Of a stretch of DNA of 15,420 bases, positions 1 to 9,700 are shown in pieces. The notes under the pieces are model-generated. The model made no database searches, was not told the DNA's origin, and saw only the letters and a program-made list of their open reading frames with translations. The DNA comes from Desulfobulbus sp. (GTDB lineage Bacteria > Desulfobacterota > Desulfobulbia > Desulfobulbales > Desulfobulbaceae). Each line of letters opens with the position of its first letter. Position 1 is the stretch's first letter. A program made the translations under genes and the position numbers. Location of the stretch: positions 1 to 15,420 of the forward strand of contig JAQUEZ010000147.1 of assembly GCA_028684915.1 (NCBI GenBank). The letters are read 5' to 3'.

Positions 1-2172
1 ATTACGTTCATCACTTCCGGTGGCAAGCTCCTTTTTCAAGGTCTCCAGGTGCTCCAGCTTTTCGACCAGGGCGGTGCTTTGCGTTTCGATAACCGCATCC
101 AGCCGCTTCACCTCGCTGTCGATGTCGGCAATCTGTTTCTCGATATCCGCCTTTTTCTTTACCTGAGCCTGCCACGCCTTCAGCCGCGCCTTGAGGGTTT
201 CGATCAGTGATGAAATGTCCGTTTCAGGGATGTCCACAATACCAAGCGGTTGGAGCTTGGTAGTAACAGCCTGCCTGCGTTCGGCAAAATCGGCACGGAG
301 TTTCACCAGGCCGTCCTTCACCTCGGCCAGAGCTTTCTCGGCAGCCTTCTTGTCATTGGCTGCTGCTAACTCCAGCTTTTCAGCCTCATTAAGGTTCTTA
401 CGGGCGAGGCCTTCAGCTTCTTCAAGTTTCTTGACGGCTGCTTCCTGATCCTCGGCCTTGCCGATCAGCTTGGTCAGCGCGTCTACCCTCTGTTCGGTTT
501 CATCGGGAACAGGGACATTGCCTGCCGCGAAGGGGTGTTCGTTTGCGCCGCAGAGTGGACAGGGTTTGCCGTCTTCCAGTTTTGCCCGGTGATCTTCAAG
601 CTCCGCTATCTTCGCCAAGAAGGCCATTTCACGCAGCAGGGTTTCTTTCTCGGTGCGGTATTCGCGCAACAAGCGGTCCCCCAACACCTGACTAAATGCA
701 TCTTTGCCCTGCTGAATCTGTTTTGATGCGTCCTCCAACTCCTGCTTCTTAATGCTTAATTGTTTCTGAAGGTCGTCGAGTAACTTTGTTGCCAGTTCCA
801 AAGCCGTCGTGGCCTTTTCTTGATCAGCCTCTTTTTGAACGATTTCATTTTGCTTCGAGAGCAGACCGCTCAACTGTTCTTCAACACCAGCCAGGCCGCT
901 GATCAGCCATTCATCCTGTGCATGCTCCTTGAGGTAGCCGTCAACAAGTTCCAGAGTCTCGTGAGCTTTGGAGCGTTTTTCCAGCTCTTCGAGCCGGGCT
1001 TTTTTATCTGCCTCAATCTTTGCTGTATCCTTCTTGCAGCCCGCATCACCTTCTGAAACAGCCTTTTTCTGATCGGCAAGTGTCTGGTCAAGGGAGCGCA
1101 CCCTCTGCAAGGTAGGAACGGCAGCTTGCTGTTCTTCTTTGACCCGAGCAGTTTGTTGCTCAGCCGATTGCAGCGTCTCGGCCTGTTCCTTGGCCGAGGA
1201 TTCCAGACCGGGAAGCGACTCTTCCTCTGCCTTCAATGCGTCTCTGTCATCCGCCTGTTGTTTGCGGGTGGCGGTAAGCGTTGCGTATGAGCCGTCCAAC
1301 GAGGCGGCACTCAACGCCCGGTTAAGCTTTTCAAGGTCCGGTTTAAACGCCTCGATATCGATTTGCAGCTTGCTCTCTTCATCGGCTAGGCTGGCAATTT
1401 CCTTCTTCAGGCCATCGATGGTGCTGAGCCAGGCCATGGCTTTCCCAGCGTCAGCGATCTTGACAGCGAGGTCTGCCTCTTCCTTCTGCTTTGTTTCAAG
1501 TGCTTGCCCAATTTCTTGTTCCTGCTCCGGCTCGAGAATCACGATACCTGCCGTTTCAGCCTGGAACAGGCTCAGGTTTTCCCGTTCTTCGCGATGGCGC
1601 TCATGGACACGGACGGATATTTGGCTGTAGATTTCCGTGCCTGTTATCTGCTCCAGAATCGGAGCCCGCTCGTCGGGCGCAGCCTGGAGGAAGGCGGCGA
1701 AGCCGCCCTGAGCCAGTAACATGGACCGGGTGAAACGATCAAAATCCATGCCGGTGGCCGACTCGATCTGGTCAGCAACACCTCTGATCTTGGATTCGAA
1801 GATCTCACCCGAATCGGCGTTGGCAAATTCTTGTTTTGGGGCCTGGAGTTCGCCATCAGGTTTTTTCCGTGCCCGGTGCTGGCTCCAGTGGCAGCGGAAA
1901 CGTCCGGTTTGCGTCTCGAAGGTCACTTCGGCAAAGCATTCACCGGTTTGGCGGGACATGATCTCGTTGCCACTTTTGGTGACCTTGTTCAGGCGAGGCG
2001 TCCGTCCATAGAGGGCTAGACATATGGCATCGAGGATCGTGGTCTTCCCGGCGCCGGTCGGGCCGGTTATGGCGAAGATGCCGTCAGATGCAAAGGCTGG
2101 GTGCGTCAGGTCTATTTCCCATTCGCCAACCAAGGAGTTGAGATTCTTGAAACGTACCTTCAGTATTCTCAT
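1..2172 (-). CDS. sbcC: SbcC, exonuclease/ATPase subunit (Rad50-like), 3'-truncated by window edge
   Basis: This is the SMC-like ATPase subunit of the SbcCD (Mre11-Rad50) complex, which holds and processes DNA double-strand ends and hairpins in the cytoplasm. I read the frame by hand: it opens at ATG 2170-2172 and has no stop down to base 1, giving 724 visible residues. The N-terminal ATPase half has Walker A GPTGAGKT (residues 37-44, bases 2041-2064) and the Q-loop stretch TRSMLLAQGGFAAFL (about 148-162, Q155). A long charged coiled coil follows. The Rad50 zinc hook CPLCG has its cysteines at residues 538 and 541 (bases 550-561), after which the return coil begins. The C-terminal signature and Walker B half lies beyond the left edge. 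A hook near residue 540 implies a full length of roughly 1100 residues or more, normal for SbcC. It starts 11 bp after sbcD with only a weak purine-rich ribosome site. Identity is secure from the Walker A, Q-loop, hook and the sbcD partner. Confidence 0.96.
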   Translation of the reverse strand, partial: MRILKVRFKNLNSLVGEWEIDLTHPAFASDGIFAITGPTGAGKTTILDAICLALYGRTPRLNKVTKSGNEIMSRQTGECFAEVTFETQTGRFRCHWSQHRARKKPDGELQAPKQEFANADSGEIFESKIRGVADQIESATGMDFDRFTRSMLLAQGGFAAFLQAAPDERAPILEQITGTEIYSQISVRVHERHREERENLSLFQAETAGIVILEPEQEQEIGQALETKQKEEADLAVKIADAGKAMAWLSTIDGLKKEIASLADEESKLQIDIEAFKPDLEKLNRALSAASLDGSYATLTATRKQQADDRDALKAEEESLPGLESSAKEQAETLQSAEQQTARVKEEQQAAVPTLQRVRSLDQTLADQKKAVSEGDAGCKKDTAKIEADKKARLEELEKRSKAHETLELVDGYLKEHAQDEWLISGLAGVEEQLSGLLSKQNEIVQKEADQEKATTALELATKLLDDLQKQLSIKKQELEDASKQIQQGKDAFSQVLGDRLLREYRTEKETLLREMAFLAKIAELEDHRAKLEDGKPCPLCGANEHPFAAGNVPVPDETEQRVDALTKLIGKAEDQEAAVKKLEEAEGLARKNLNEAEKLELAAANDKKAAEKALAEVKDGLVKLRADFAERRQAVTTKLQPLGIVDIPETDISSLIETLKARLKAWQAQVKKKADIEKQIADIDSEVKRLDAVIETQSTALVEKLEHLETLKKELATGSDERN

Positions 2173-2183
2173 CGACAGTCTCT

Positions 2184-3413
2184 CTACTCCGCCTGCAGGT
2201 CATCTTCATAGAGAGACGAAAGCGTTTCCCGATAGGCGCGAAGCAGCTCCGGCCTCTGCTCCTCAGGCACGTCATGCACGGCGAGGCATCGTTCGAACAC
2301 ATCGTTCACATTCAGATCGTCGAGTGTTTCCTCCTCATGGATTTGTCCCAGCACACGGTCGATGATGCGGTTATTCTTTATCCGGAGAATTTCCATTTGG
2401 GTGCCGGAAATTGCAGCCTCCAGGCGATCACGCAGGTCGCCGATGACTTCATCACCTTCGTAGATAACCTCCAGCCAGTCTTGGGAGCCCGATACCGACA
2501 ACTCGAGGATGCGGCTTGAGATGCCATCCCAATCACCGTTGACGCGTTCGAGCTTTTGAAACACCGGCACGTCGATGAGCTGAACAAATGCCGCTGAATT
2601 GTTGAATTCAACTTGGCACACGCTTTTCTGCTGTTTCGCCTCTCCAAATCCCATGGGGAGTGGAGAGCCGCTGTACCGTATGGTTTCGGAGCCGTTCACC
2701 TTTTGCGGGACGTGGAGGTGTCCAAGCGCCAGGTAATCAAAACTCGCAGGGAAAATTCCGGCTGTAACGTGAGCCAGGGAGCCAACATAGAGTTCACGCA
2801 CGCCATCGTCTTCTACGGTTTGTCCACCAGCGGTGAACAGATGCCCCAGGGCGACGATGGGAATATCAACTCCAAGCTCCTCGCGCTTCTGATCGGCCAA
2901 GGCGGCGACAGTGGCGTAATGAGTGCGGATGCCGTCAATCAGCTTTCTCTCCTTGTCCTCGATGCTCTCACCAGCTTCTGCAAGGCGGATATCCCTGTCG
3001 CGGAGGTAAGGCACGGCGCAGACAATCAATTCCGGAGTGCCCTGCTCATTACGGAGCACCAGCACTTCGTCTTCCAGGGAGGAGGTAGCACTACCGACCA
3101 CGTGGACATCGAGAGCCTTGAGCAGCTCCTTGGGAGCATTGAGGAAGGATGGTGAATCATGGTTGCCGGCGATAATGACAACGTGACGACAGAATGAAGC
3201 GGCAACACGGCACAGAAACCGGTAATAAAGTTCCTGCGCACGATTACTCGGCGCGCTCGTGTCAAAAATATCGCCTGCTACCAGTAGGGCATCGATTGCA
3301 TTTTGCTGAATCGTCTCTCCCAACCAGCTTAGAAAGGAAGCGAATTCCTCGTAGCGTTTTCTGCCGTAAAGAGTGCGCCCGATGTGCCAGTCGGAAGTGT
3401 GAAGGATTTTCAT
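2184..3413 (-). CDS. sbcD: SbcD, Mre11-like nuclease subunit
   Basis: This is the metal-dependent nuclease subunit of SbcCD, 409 residues, the normal length. The calcineurin-like phosphoesterase motifs are all present in order: DWH (D8, H10), GDIFD (47-51), GNHD (83-86), the GH in ALGH (H191) and GHLH (231-234, H232 and H234). These are the expected Mn2+ ligands, so the enzyme should be active. A C-terminal capping and SbcC-binding region follows. The ATG lies only 3 bp after the TAG stop of the upstream KTSC-domain gene (TAGGTAATG), with AGG as a weak ribosome site, so translation probably depends on the upstream gene. The GC content returns to the higher level seen in sbcC. The gene may be the housekeeping sbcD that the defence genes landed beside, or a second copy that travels with the island; the window cannot decide. 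Confidence 0.96.
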   Translation of the reverse strand: MKILHTSDWHIGRTLYGRKRYEEFASFLSWLGETIQQNAIDALLVAGDIFDTSAPSNRAQELYYRFLCRVAASFCRHVVIIAGNHDSPSFLNAPKELLKALDVHVVGSATSSLEDEVLVLRNEQGTPELIVCAVPYLRDRDIRLAEAGESIEDKERKLIDGIRTHYATVAALADQKREELGVDIPIVALGHLFTAGGQTVEDDGVRELYVGSLAHVTAGIFPASFDYLALGHLHVPQKVNGSETIRYSGSPLPMGFGEAKQQKSVCQVEFNNSAAFVQLIDVPVFQKLERVNGDWDGISSRILELSVSGSQDWLEVIYEGDEVIGDLRDRLEAAISGTQMEILRIKNNRIIDRVLGQIHEEETLDDLNVNDVFERCLAVHDVPEEQRPELLRAYRETLSSLYEDDLQAE

Positions 3414-3416
3414 TAC

Positions 3417-3632
3417 CTATTGTCTGGCATACCTATAATGACCTTTTATTTCGGAATTAAGATATTTTCCTATGGATTCGGCAGCTTTCATTCCTTCATA
3501 AACGTGGTTAGGAACATCATAATAGTCATAACGAGTTCCACTATTGAACTCGACCGTAAGCACTTGAGTAGAGTCGTCATAGCAAAATCCAGCCACATTT
3601 GACGATTGTGGTGTTGAAATCCATTCACTCAT
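3417..3632 (-). CDS. KTSC-domain small protein
   Basis: This is a 71-residue soluble protein made up almost entirely of a KTSC-type domain (PF13619). The family is known as a short domain found after lysyl-tRNA synthetase and as small stand-alone proteins; its biochemical role is not established. The sequence shows the typical pattern: SSNVAGFCYDDSTQVLTVEF (10-29), then G-x-x-Y-x-Y-Y-x-V-P (32-41), then the helix with A-x-S-x-G-K-Y and a closing I-K-x-x-Y. It has no signal peptide or membrane segment. The ATG overlaps the end of the HerA gene by 8 bp, and GGAG sits six bases before the ATG inside herA, so it is translated with herA. It also ends 3 bp before sbcD. Its position as the last gene of the AT-rich SIR2-HerA block suggests it belongs to that system as an accessory or regulator. 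That role is inference. Confidence 0.82.
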   Translation of the reverse strand: MSEWISTPQSSNVAGFCYDDSTQVLTVEFNSGTRYDYYDVPNHVYEGMKAAESIGKYLNSEIKGHYRYARQ

Positions 3633-5529
3633 CAGATTCTCCCTGTATTTCTATTGATTTATGGAAGTTATGATCATATTTACCGGATTGAATTCGCCAT
3701 TGATGAATCATTGGTTTATAATTCTCATCTTCTTTATTCTGATTCCAGCCTCCAGGACTCTCAAAGCCTTCTTCTTTTGAACCATGAGAAGCAACTTTAG
3801 GATCAATGCTATCTGGTTTTCTGTCTTGATCAGGTGGATCAATTAGTGCCCTAATTGGTAAGCTTACTGCTTCACCAACAATAATTGCCTCACCGGTTCG
3901 CAGAATTGGGAGCATTTCAAAAAGACCTTTAAGATTATCTGACGCTGCTCCGGTAACATGACCTCTGTCGATAGTATTAGCAAGTCGCATGGCAATTATT
4001 GTGCCGCATTGGGATAAAATGGTTGAGTCAATCTCAGATGGCCGCTGACTAACAACCATCATCCCAACGCCATACTTTCTCCCTTCCTTTGCTATCCTTT
4101 TAACAGCTAAGGATGCAGATCCTGAATTATCTTTTCCAAGGTATGCGTGGGCTTCTTCAAGAATAATAAATAGTGGTCTTTCCCTGGAACCTTCCGGCAA
4201 ATTCCTTCCCCAAAAAACAGCATCATAAATAATTCTTAAAACTGCACCTATAATATCATTTAGTATCAAGGAAGGGATTCCAGATAAATCCATTATCGTA
4301 ACTGGTCTTTCGTTGCCAATCCAATCTTTAATTAATAAATCCAAATCACTTTCGATTTTTCCATCAATATCAGGTTTCCATTTACCTGGGTTGCAAATAA
4401 AATTATAACGTGGATCTTTTAACTTTGAACCTAAAGTTGATAGTTGTTGTCTTATCCCTATGGGTTCTTTTCCCCACTGCACACGCTCATGCGCTGGACC
4501 AGTGGTTTTAACAGTTCTGTAAACAGGCGGAATGACGGCCATTGCATCGCCAAGCAAGTTCTTTCCATGAGAGTCTTGAGCATACGCAGGATCAACCTCA
4601 TCAGCAGCACCGCCTGGCCTTGGAACAATCGTCATGAAATCTCTTTTATACAGTTCGTACCATAGCTTATGGAGGCAAAAAGGTGTTGGAGTGTCAACTG
4701 TAATAGCATCGGAATCAATTCCTGGAATTGGTTGATGCTCCAACGACTCCCTCTTAAGCTTCATCACCCAATCAGTGACTATTGCGTATTTGGAATTATC
4801 TATATTTCCAAATGCAAATTTGGCCATTTCTTCAAAATTTAACGCCCAAAAAGGAATTTGAAGCTCTCTTTCATTTTTGCTCGCATCGGCACCAACTCTA
4901 ATAATACTCGCACGCTCCCCTAACGCTTTAGAGTACTCACCATGTATATCGAGCACTAATATTCTGGCCGAAGGAAATTGCGACTTATCTGATATAGAGT
5001 TTAGCAATCCGGCAACTGTAGTTGATTTACCGCATCCGGTAGACCCTACGATTGCAGAATGGCGTGTTACAAGTTTATTGATATCGATATATGCTGGAAT
5101 ACTTTCAGCGCTAGCAAGGTGCCCGATAGATACAAAATCAATCGGATCTGAAGGGCCGTAGATAGCATGTAAATCTTTTTCTGTAACTATATGGACTTTA
5201 TCCTCTATCGTTGGATGTTGAGATACACCTCTTTGGAATTGCCCATCCCGCATTCGTTCGCCGATAAGCTGAACTTGCAGCCACCGGTTTCCGTATGGAG
5301 ACGTTTCCAGCTCACTCACAGGAGCAGCTCCCGCGCCGACCTGTGATACAAGCCCATATAAATCCGTGAACCCAACAGGTATTCTTACAAAACTACCAAC
5401 TTGACCAATGCGGTAACACTCGCCATCAATAAAGCTAATTCCAGTGATCGTTTCATTAGACAAGGCTACCGTCACCGTCGTTCCCATTACATCCTGAACA
5501 GTACCAATGAAAGACGGATCAACTTTCAT
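3625..5529 (-). CDS. herA: HerA-type hexameric ATPase/helicase of a Sir2-HerA defence system
   Basis: This is a 634-residue FtsK/HerA-family ATPase. The N-terminal HAS-barrel-like region (about 1-100) leads into Walker A GSTGCGKST (162-170), the LDIHGEYS segment (193-200), Walker B FIILEEAH (454-461, E458/E459), and RKYGVGMMVVSQRPSEID-type motif III and sensor region (484-501). A hydrophilic tail of about 70 residues closes the protein. HerA proteins form hexameric rings that translocate DNA; in Sir2-HerA systems the ring carries SIR2 subunits and activates NAD+ hydrolysis on phage infection. I chose ATG 5527-5529 because GGAGGGG lies just before it; an in-frame ATG 22 codons further upstream would only add residues from the overlapping SIR2 gene. 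This start overlaps the end of the SIR2 gene by 11 bp, so the two are co-translated. The gene is AT-rich compared with sbcC and res (17 of 60 bases are G or C at 4201-4260). Confidence 0.92.
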   Translation of the reverse strand: MKVDPSFIGTVQDVMGTTVTVALSNETITGISFIDGECYRIGQVGSFVRIPVGFTDLYGLVSQVGAGAAPVSELETSPYGNRWLQVQLIGERMRDGQFQRGVSQHPTIEDKVHIVTEKDLHAIYGPSDPIDFVSIGHLASAESIPAYIDINKLVTRHSAIVGSTGCGKSTTVAGLLNSISDKSQFPSARILVLDIHGEYSKALGERASIIRVGADASKNERELQIPFWALNFEEMAKFAFGNIDNSKYAIVTDWVMKLKRESLEHQPIPGIDSDAITVDTPTPFCLHKLWYELYKRDFMTIVPRPGGAADEVDPAYAQDSHGKNLLGDAMAVIPPVYRTVKTTGPAHERVQWGKEPIGIRQQLSTLGSKLKDPRYNFICNPGKWKPDIDGKIESDLDLLIKDWIGNERPVTIMDLSGIPSLILNDIIGAVLRIIYDAVFWGRNLPEGSRERPLFIILEEAHAYLGKDNSGSASLAVKRIAKEGRKYGVGMMVVSQRPSEIDSTILSQCGTIIAMRLANTIDRGHVTGAASDNLKGLFEMLPILRTGEAIIVGEAVSLPIRALIDPPDQDRKPDSIDPKVASHGSKEEGFESPGGWNQNKEDENYKPMIHQWRIQSGKYDHNFHKSIEIQGESDE

Positions 5530-6679
5530 TCTGCCCCTCCGACCTGTTATAGCCTGTTTGCTTAAGCAAAAACCGACTAAAGGAGCCGAAATCACCTATT
5601 TTGCAGTGTGTGTTATCGCCATTTTGTTCTGCAAGATAGTCATATGGGTTTATCGTGCCTTCTTTCTTCCAAGCCTTTTGTTCGCCGGCAAAGAATGCAG
5701 CATTTTTAGCCAATAGATGCAAATTTGTTGTCTTTCTGGCACAATCTAACGCCTCAGGATATTGTTCAATATGACCATATAACAAGCCAAAACAAACACA
5801 TCTTGGATTAGCAGACAGTCGTTGAGTGATAACTTCATTAAGATGCTGGTCAACGAAAGAATAACCGTTGGTTACGAGCACTGATTGTCCAGTGGACAGA
5901 AATGTCGACAGTCTATCCTGCATTGCCAAATACGGCATTCTGCGGCTCTGAGAATATTTCAAATGAGAAGGGTAGATCATTTGCTTATTTCCATTGCCTT
6001 TCTTAGAATCGCCTCTGAATACATTGCCGTTATCATCAATCCACCAATTAACAGAGCCGTGAAGTTTCCAAAGACGAACCCACCGAGGCGGCAGCTCCTC
6101 ATATTCTATTGAATGCAAGTCAAAAAAAGCATTTCTAGAACCAACAAATCCATCAAAAAATGGAATATTTTTCAGTTCCAAGCATGATTCTAATAGAAGG
6201 TCATAGTTAGGCGTGAATATCTCTACAGGATTTTCCCTTGGTATACCTGCAATCCATGAAGTTAAATTATGATATGAAGTAATTTCGCTAGGCAATTCTT
6301 TGTTGACTTCATCTGTGATTTTATCACATATATCTTTTTCTATTTCTAGAAGATCATCTTTTTTTAGACCGTCAAACTCGCTACTGCCAATAGCAGCGAT
6401 TAATAACCTTATTCTGCTTAAAATGTCTTCAATTGTAGGCACTTTTCCTTCTTCTAATAAAATTCCATTTTTTATTTTTCCTATCTTATCCTGATTCAAC
6501 TTTTCGCAAACTGACTTTGTCAATCCAGAAATATCAGAAATTAGAGGTTTGTCGTCCTGGTCACGTATTGACAAAGGGCATCCAGCACCCAATAAAAATG
6601 CAACCCTGTTTTTATCAGAAGTTAAAGCTTGCCTTAAGATATTTATTCTTCCGGAAATGTCGTAATGGTCGCTCATCAT
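5519..6679 (-). CDS. SIR2-domain protein (predicted NADase) of a Sir2-HerA system
   Basis: This 386-residue protein has a SIR2-like (SIR2_2) Rossmann fold. The NAD-binding loop is FLLGAGCPLSIR (28-39), followed by FTPNYDLLLE (155-164, N158 and D160), KLHGSVNWW (205-213, candidate catalytic H207), and the late strand LVTNGYSFVDQHLNEVI typical of defence SIR2 proteins. Such proteins hydrolyse NAD+ rather than deacetylate. Next to herA it matches the SIR2-HerA system, in which the two proteins form a complex that drains NAD+ during infection. It starts 43 bp after res with AAGGAG seven bases before the first of two tandem ATGs; the second ATG would shorten it by one residue. Composition is AT-rich (19 of 60 bases G or C at 6241-6300), unlike res upstream, which suggests separate acquisition. 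The loop reads GAGCP where many relatives have GAGxS, but the Asn, Asp and His positions look intact. Confidence 0.9.
   Translation of the reverse strand: MMSDHYDISGRINILRQALTSDKNRVAFLLGAGCPLSIRDQDDKPLISDISGLTKSVCEKLNQDKIGKIKNGILLEEGKVPTIEDILSRIRLLIAAIGSSEFDGLKKDDLLEIEKDICDKITDEVNKELPSEITSYHNLTSWIAGIPRENPVEIFTPNYDLLLESCLELKNIPFFDGFVGSRNAFFDLHSIEYEELPPRWVRLWKLHGSVNWWIDDNGNVFRGDSKKGNGNKQMIYPSHLKYSQSRRMPYLAMQDRLSTFLSTGQSVLVTNGYSFVDQHLNEVITQRLSANPRCVCFGLLYGHIEQYPEALDCARKTTNLHLLAKNAAFFAGEQKAWKKEGTINPYDYLAEQNGDNTHCKIGDFGSFSRFLLKQTGYNRSEGQNES
5534..5540 (-). promoter_or_regulatory. Ribosome binding site that sets the herA start
   Basis: GGAGGGG on the minus strand lies 4 bases before ATG 5527-5529, inside the last codons of the SIR2 gene. 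It favours this start over the in-frame ATG 66 bases upstream and implies coupled translation of SIR2 and HerA. Confidence 0.75.
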
Positions 6680-6722
6680 CTAATAACTCCTTATTGGCTA
6701 TCTCAGTTCACGAATTCCCTGC

Positions 6723-9700
6723 TCAAGCTCCAACAATCTCCATCAGCTTCCCGTAGCTGGTCACCACGTCGTACTTCACGTGTTCAGGATCGATCCTGCG
6801 GTTGATCTCCGCGAAGAATTTACGGGCGCATTCTATTTTCCTTTCCTCAATGGCTCGCAGTTGCATGGTGGACATAGAACCTTTGGTTTCGGCAACGAAA
6901 TAGATATGTTTGACCGAGCCTTCCTTAAAGGAAATGGCCCAGTCCGGGTTGTAGTTGCCGACCGGAGTTGGAATTGCGAATCCCCGGGGGAGCTTTGCAT
7001 AAACGACTACCTCACTGCTCGTATCCAGCTCTTTCACAAACTCCCGTTCAATCTTGGAGTCGGTGATCACGTAATCGTAGATGTGATTCTTCAGCTTTTC
7101 GCTGGCTCTGGTGAAGTCCTGCTTGCTTTGGCCGGTGGTGAAAATATCGATATCGTGGGTTTCGGCAATGCTGTCGTAGCTCAGGCGTTCAATGATGATC
7201 GTTGCCTTCTGCTCGTTGATAAGTCGTGAAGCCTCGGCAATGAAATGCTCTGGATTCTGTTTGAATTGCTTGAAGACAACAGGCTGAACACCGCTCAATA
7301 TCTCGGCGATGGTCTTTCTTGTCAGTTGGGTGTTTTCAGCAATCTTCCCGAGCAGGTCATAGGTGACCATGGAATGAATGGACGCATTATGGGTCTCCAC
7401 CTTCGTTCCGGTCAGTGAAAATCCGTCACCACTTCTGAGTTGAGTATCAGTTATCTGGTCGGCCTGGACTCCACCTTGGATGGTGTATTGCAAAGGAGTT
7501 ACCCGCAGATCAACATCAAGGACTCGGATACAGTTCCGGATCAGTTCGCTGGAATCGAATTCAACACGATAAACGGCCTTTTGATTAATACGACTCCAGA
7601 GTGCCTTGAACTCTTTCTTTTCAAAGTTGGCGTTCAGTGGATTGATTTTCGGTTTGCGGTCATCACCCACATCGGGTAGCTGCGATTCGCTGAAGACGCT
7701 GTCGATCAGGTTGAAAATCTGCTGCGAATGGGGGATAAGTTCAGGAGGTAAAGGGGCCAAGGTCCCGTTGGCTTTTGCTTCGTGGTAAGCCTCAGCTACC
7801 TGGTCGACATCATCGGTGTAGTCGTTTTTGAGCAGATACTTGTAAATCTGCTTGGCCATGGCCGGAGTGATTTCAACTTTACCGGTTTCAGTAGTGATCA
7901 CCTTCCCGGTGAAATAGGCTTCGTCAGCCTTACGCGGACGTGCTGAAAGAGAGTCGCTGATTTCACGCTGAAGGTTGCCAACAAACTCCTTGTAGCTTTC
8001 GCTGGCGACAACGGTGAGGATATTCACATCATGAACCGTTGCCGGGTTGTCCATACGGTCGCCATGCTGGTTGACGCTAATCCGCAACCCCCGGCCAACT
8101 TCCTGGCGGCGCGATATCGTGTTGTCACTGTGCTTGAGCATACACATAACGAAAACATTGGGGTTGTCCCAGCCTTCACGAAGGGCTGAATGGGAAAAAA
8201 TAAACCGTACCGGTTCCGCAAAGGAGAGTAGGCGTTCCTTGTTTTTCAGGATCAAATCATAGGCATCGACGTCATCGGAGAGTCCGGCATCCTCTCCCCG
8301 TGTCCTGAAGCTCGGGTCGGTGAGCTTCTTTGTTTTTTTGTCGATGGAGAAGTATCCGTCATGCGTGCGGCCCACCTGGATACCAGTAAGGTATTTCTGA
8401 TATCCACCACCATCCAACGGAAGCTGGCTCAAATACTCTGCCTTGACCTGTTCATACTCCTCCTCAAATATCCGGGCATACTCTCCCCGCTCATCGGCCT
8501 GACTGTAGTCTCGATATTTGACCACCTCATCGATGAAGAAGAGAGACAGCACCTTGATACCCTGGGCAAAAAGAACCTGCTCCTTCTCAAGGTGAGCCTT
8601 GATCGCCTCCCGGATTTGAATCCGCCGGATGGCCATTTCCGTAACGTCGCCGGTCGCATCGCCCGCACAAAGAACATGCCCATTGGTGAACTCAACCGTA
8701 TCCTTATTGGCGTCGATCTGGGCGATGACGAAGTCTCGATATTGATCGAGCTCGTTCGATTCAACAAAAAGGCTGTCTCCTCTTCCCAGGCGTTTGACGA
8801 TTCGCTTGATACCGCCACCCTGGCGCACTTCCATTTCGATTCGTGCTACCGGTGCCTGCTTGGAGATTTCAATGGATTCCAGATAGAGGTAGGCATTGGT
8901 GCCGGCCAGGCCTTTGACGACGATGCCGCGCACTGCGATCTTCTTCACCAGCTTCTGGTTATAGGCATCTAGGGCATCGAGGCGATGGATTTTATTATGT
9001 GTGGTCCGGTGAGTGGCAGAATAGCGTAGGATCATTAGCGGTTTGAATTTGGCCAGCGCCTCCAGCGTCTTTTTGCCTTCCATCTTCTGAGGCTCATCAA
9101 GGATCAGGATGGGGCGGTTGCTGCTGATCACATCGATAGGCTTGCGCGACTGAAAGTCGTCCAGCTCGTCATAGATGCGGCGGTTATCCTTACCCGTGGC
9201 ATTGAACGCCTGGATATTGATGACCATGACGTTGATGCCCGCATCGGAGGAGAAGCTTTCCAGATGGTGCAACTGCCTGGAGTTGTAAGCAAAGAAGCGG
9301 GTCTTCTTGCTGTAGCTCTCAGTGAAATGTTCGGCGGTAATCTCCAGCGATTTGAGCACGCCCTCACGGATGGCAATGCTGGGCACCACCACGATGAATT
9401 TGGTCCAGCCGTAACGCTTATTCATCTCGAAGAAGGTTTTGACGTAGCAGTAGGTCTTGCCGGTTCCGGTTTCCATCTCCACGTCAAGATTGATCTTGCA
9501 TCCAGCGCTGGATGCCAGCCTATCTGACAAAGGTAGGTTCTGTCGCCGTTGTACGGCCTGGATATTGGTCAGCAGTTGGGCATCGGTCAGCTGGAGATCG
9601 GTGTTCTTGAAACCGGTCTGTTCCAGGTATGAAGATTGATACTGTCCTTTCGAATCCTTTTTACCAATCCCCGGATCGATCCGGTAGGCAATGCCTGAGC

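Noticed and set aside
1139..1630. Plus-strand Ser-rich open frame opposite the sbcC coiled coil
   Set aside because: The Ser/Ala-rich sequence arises from reading the coiled-coil codons backwards; the minus frame is open through to the SbcC start and zinc hook.
2613..3155. Plus-strand open frame of 180 codons opposite sbcD
   Set aside because: It is a shadow of the conserved SbcD phosphoesterase gene; the encoded sequence has no family features.
5530..5595. HerA starting 22 codons further upstream
   Set aside because: The extra residues lie wholly in the SIR2 gene, and the GGAGGGG site marks the downstream ATG.
8361..8972. Plus-strand open frame of 203 codons opposite res
   Set aside because: It is antisense to a well-supported Res gene with intact helicase motifs and shows no recognisable domain.
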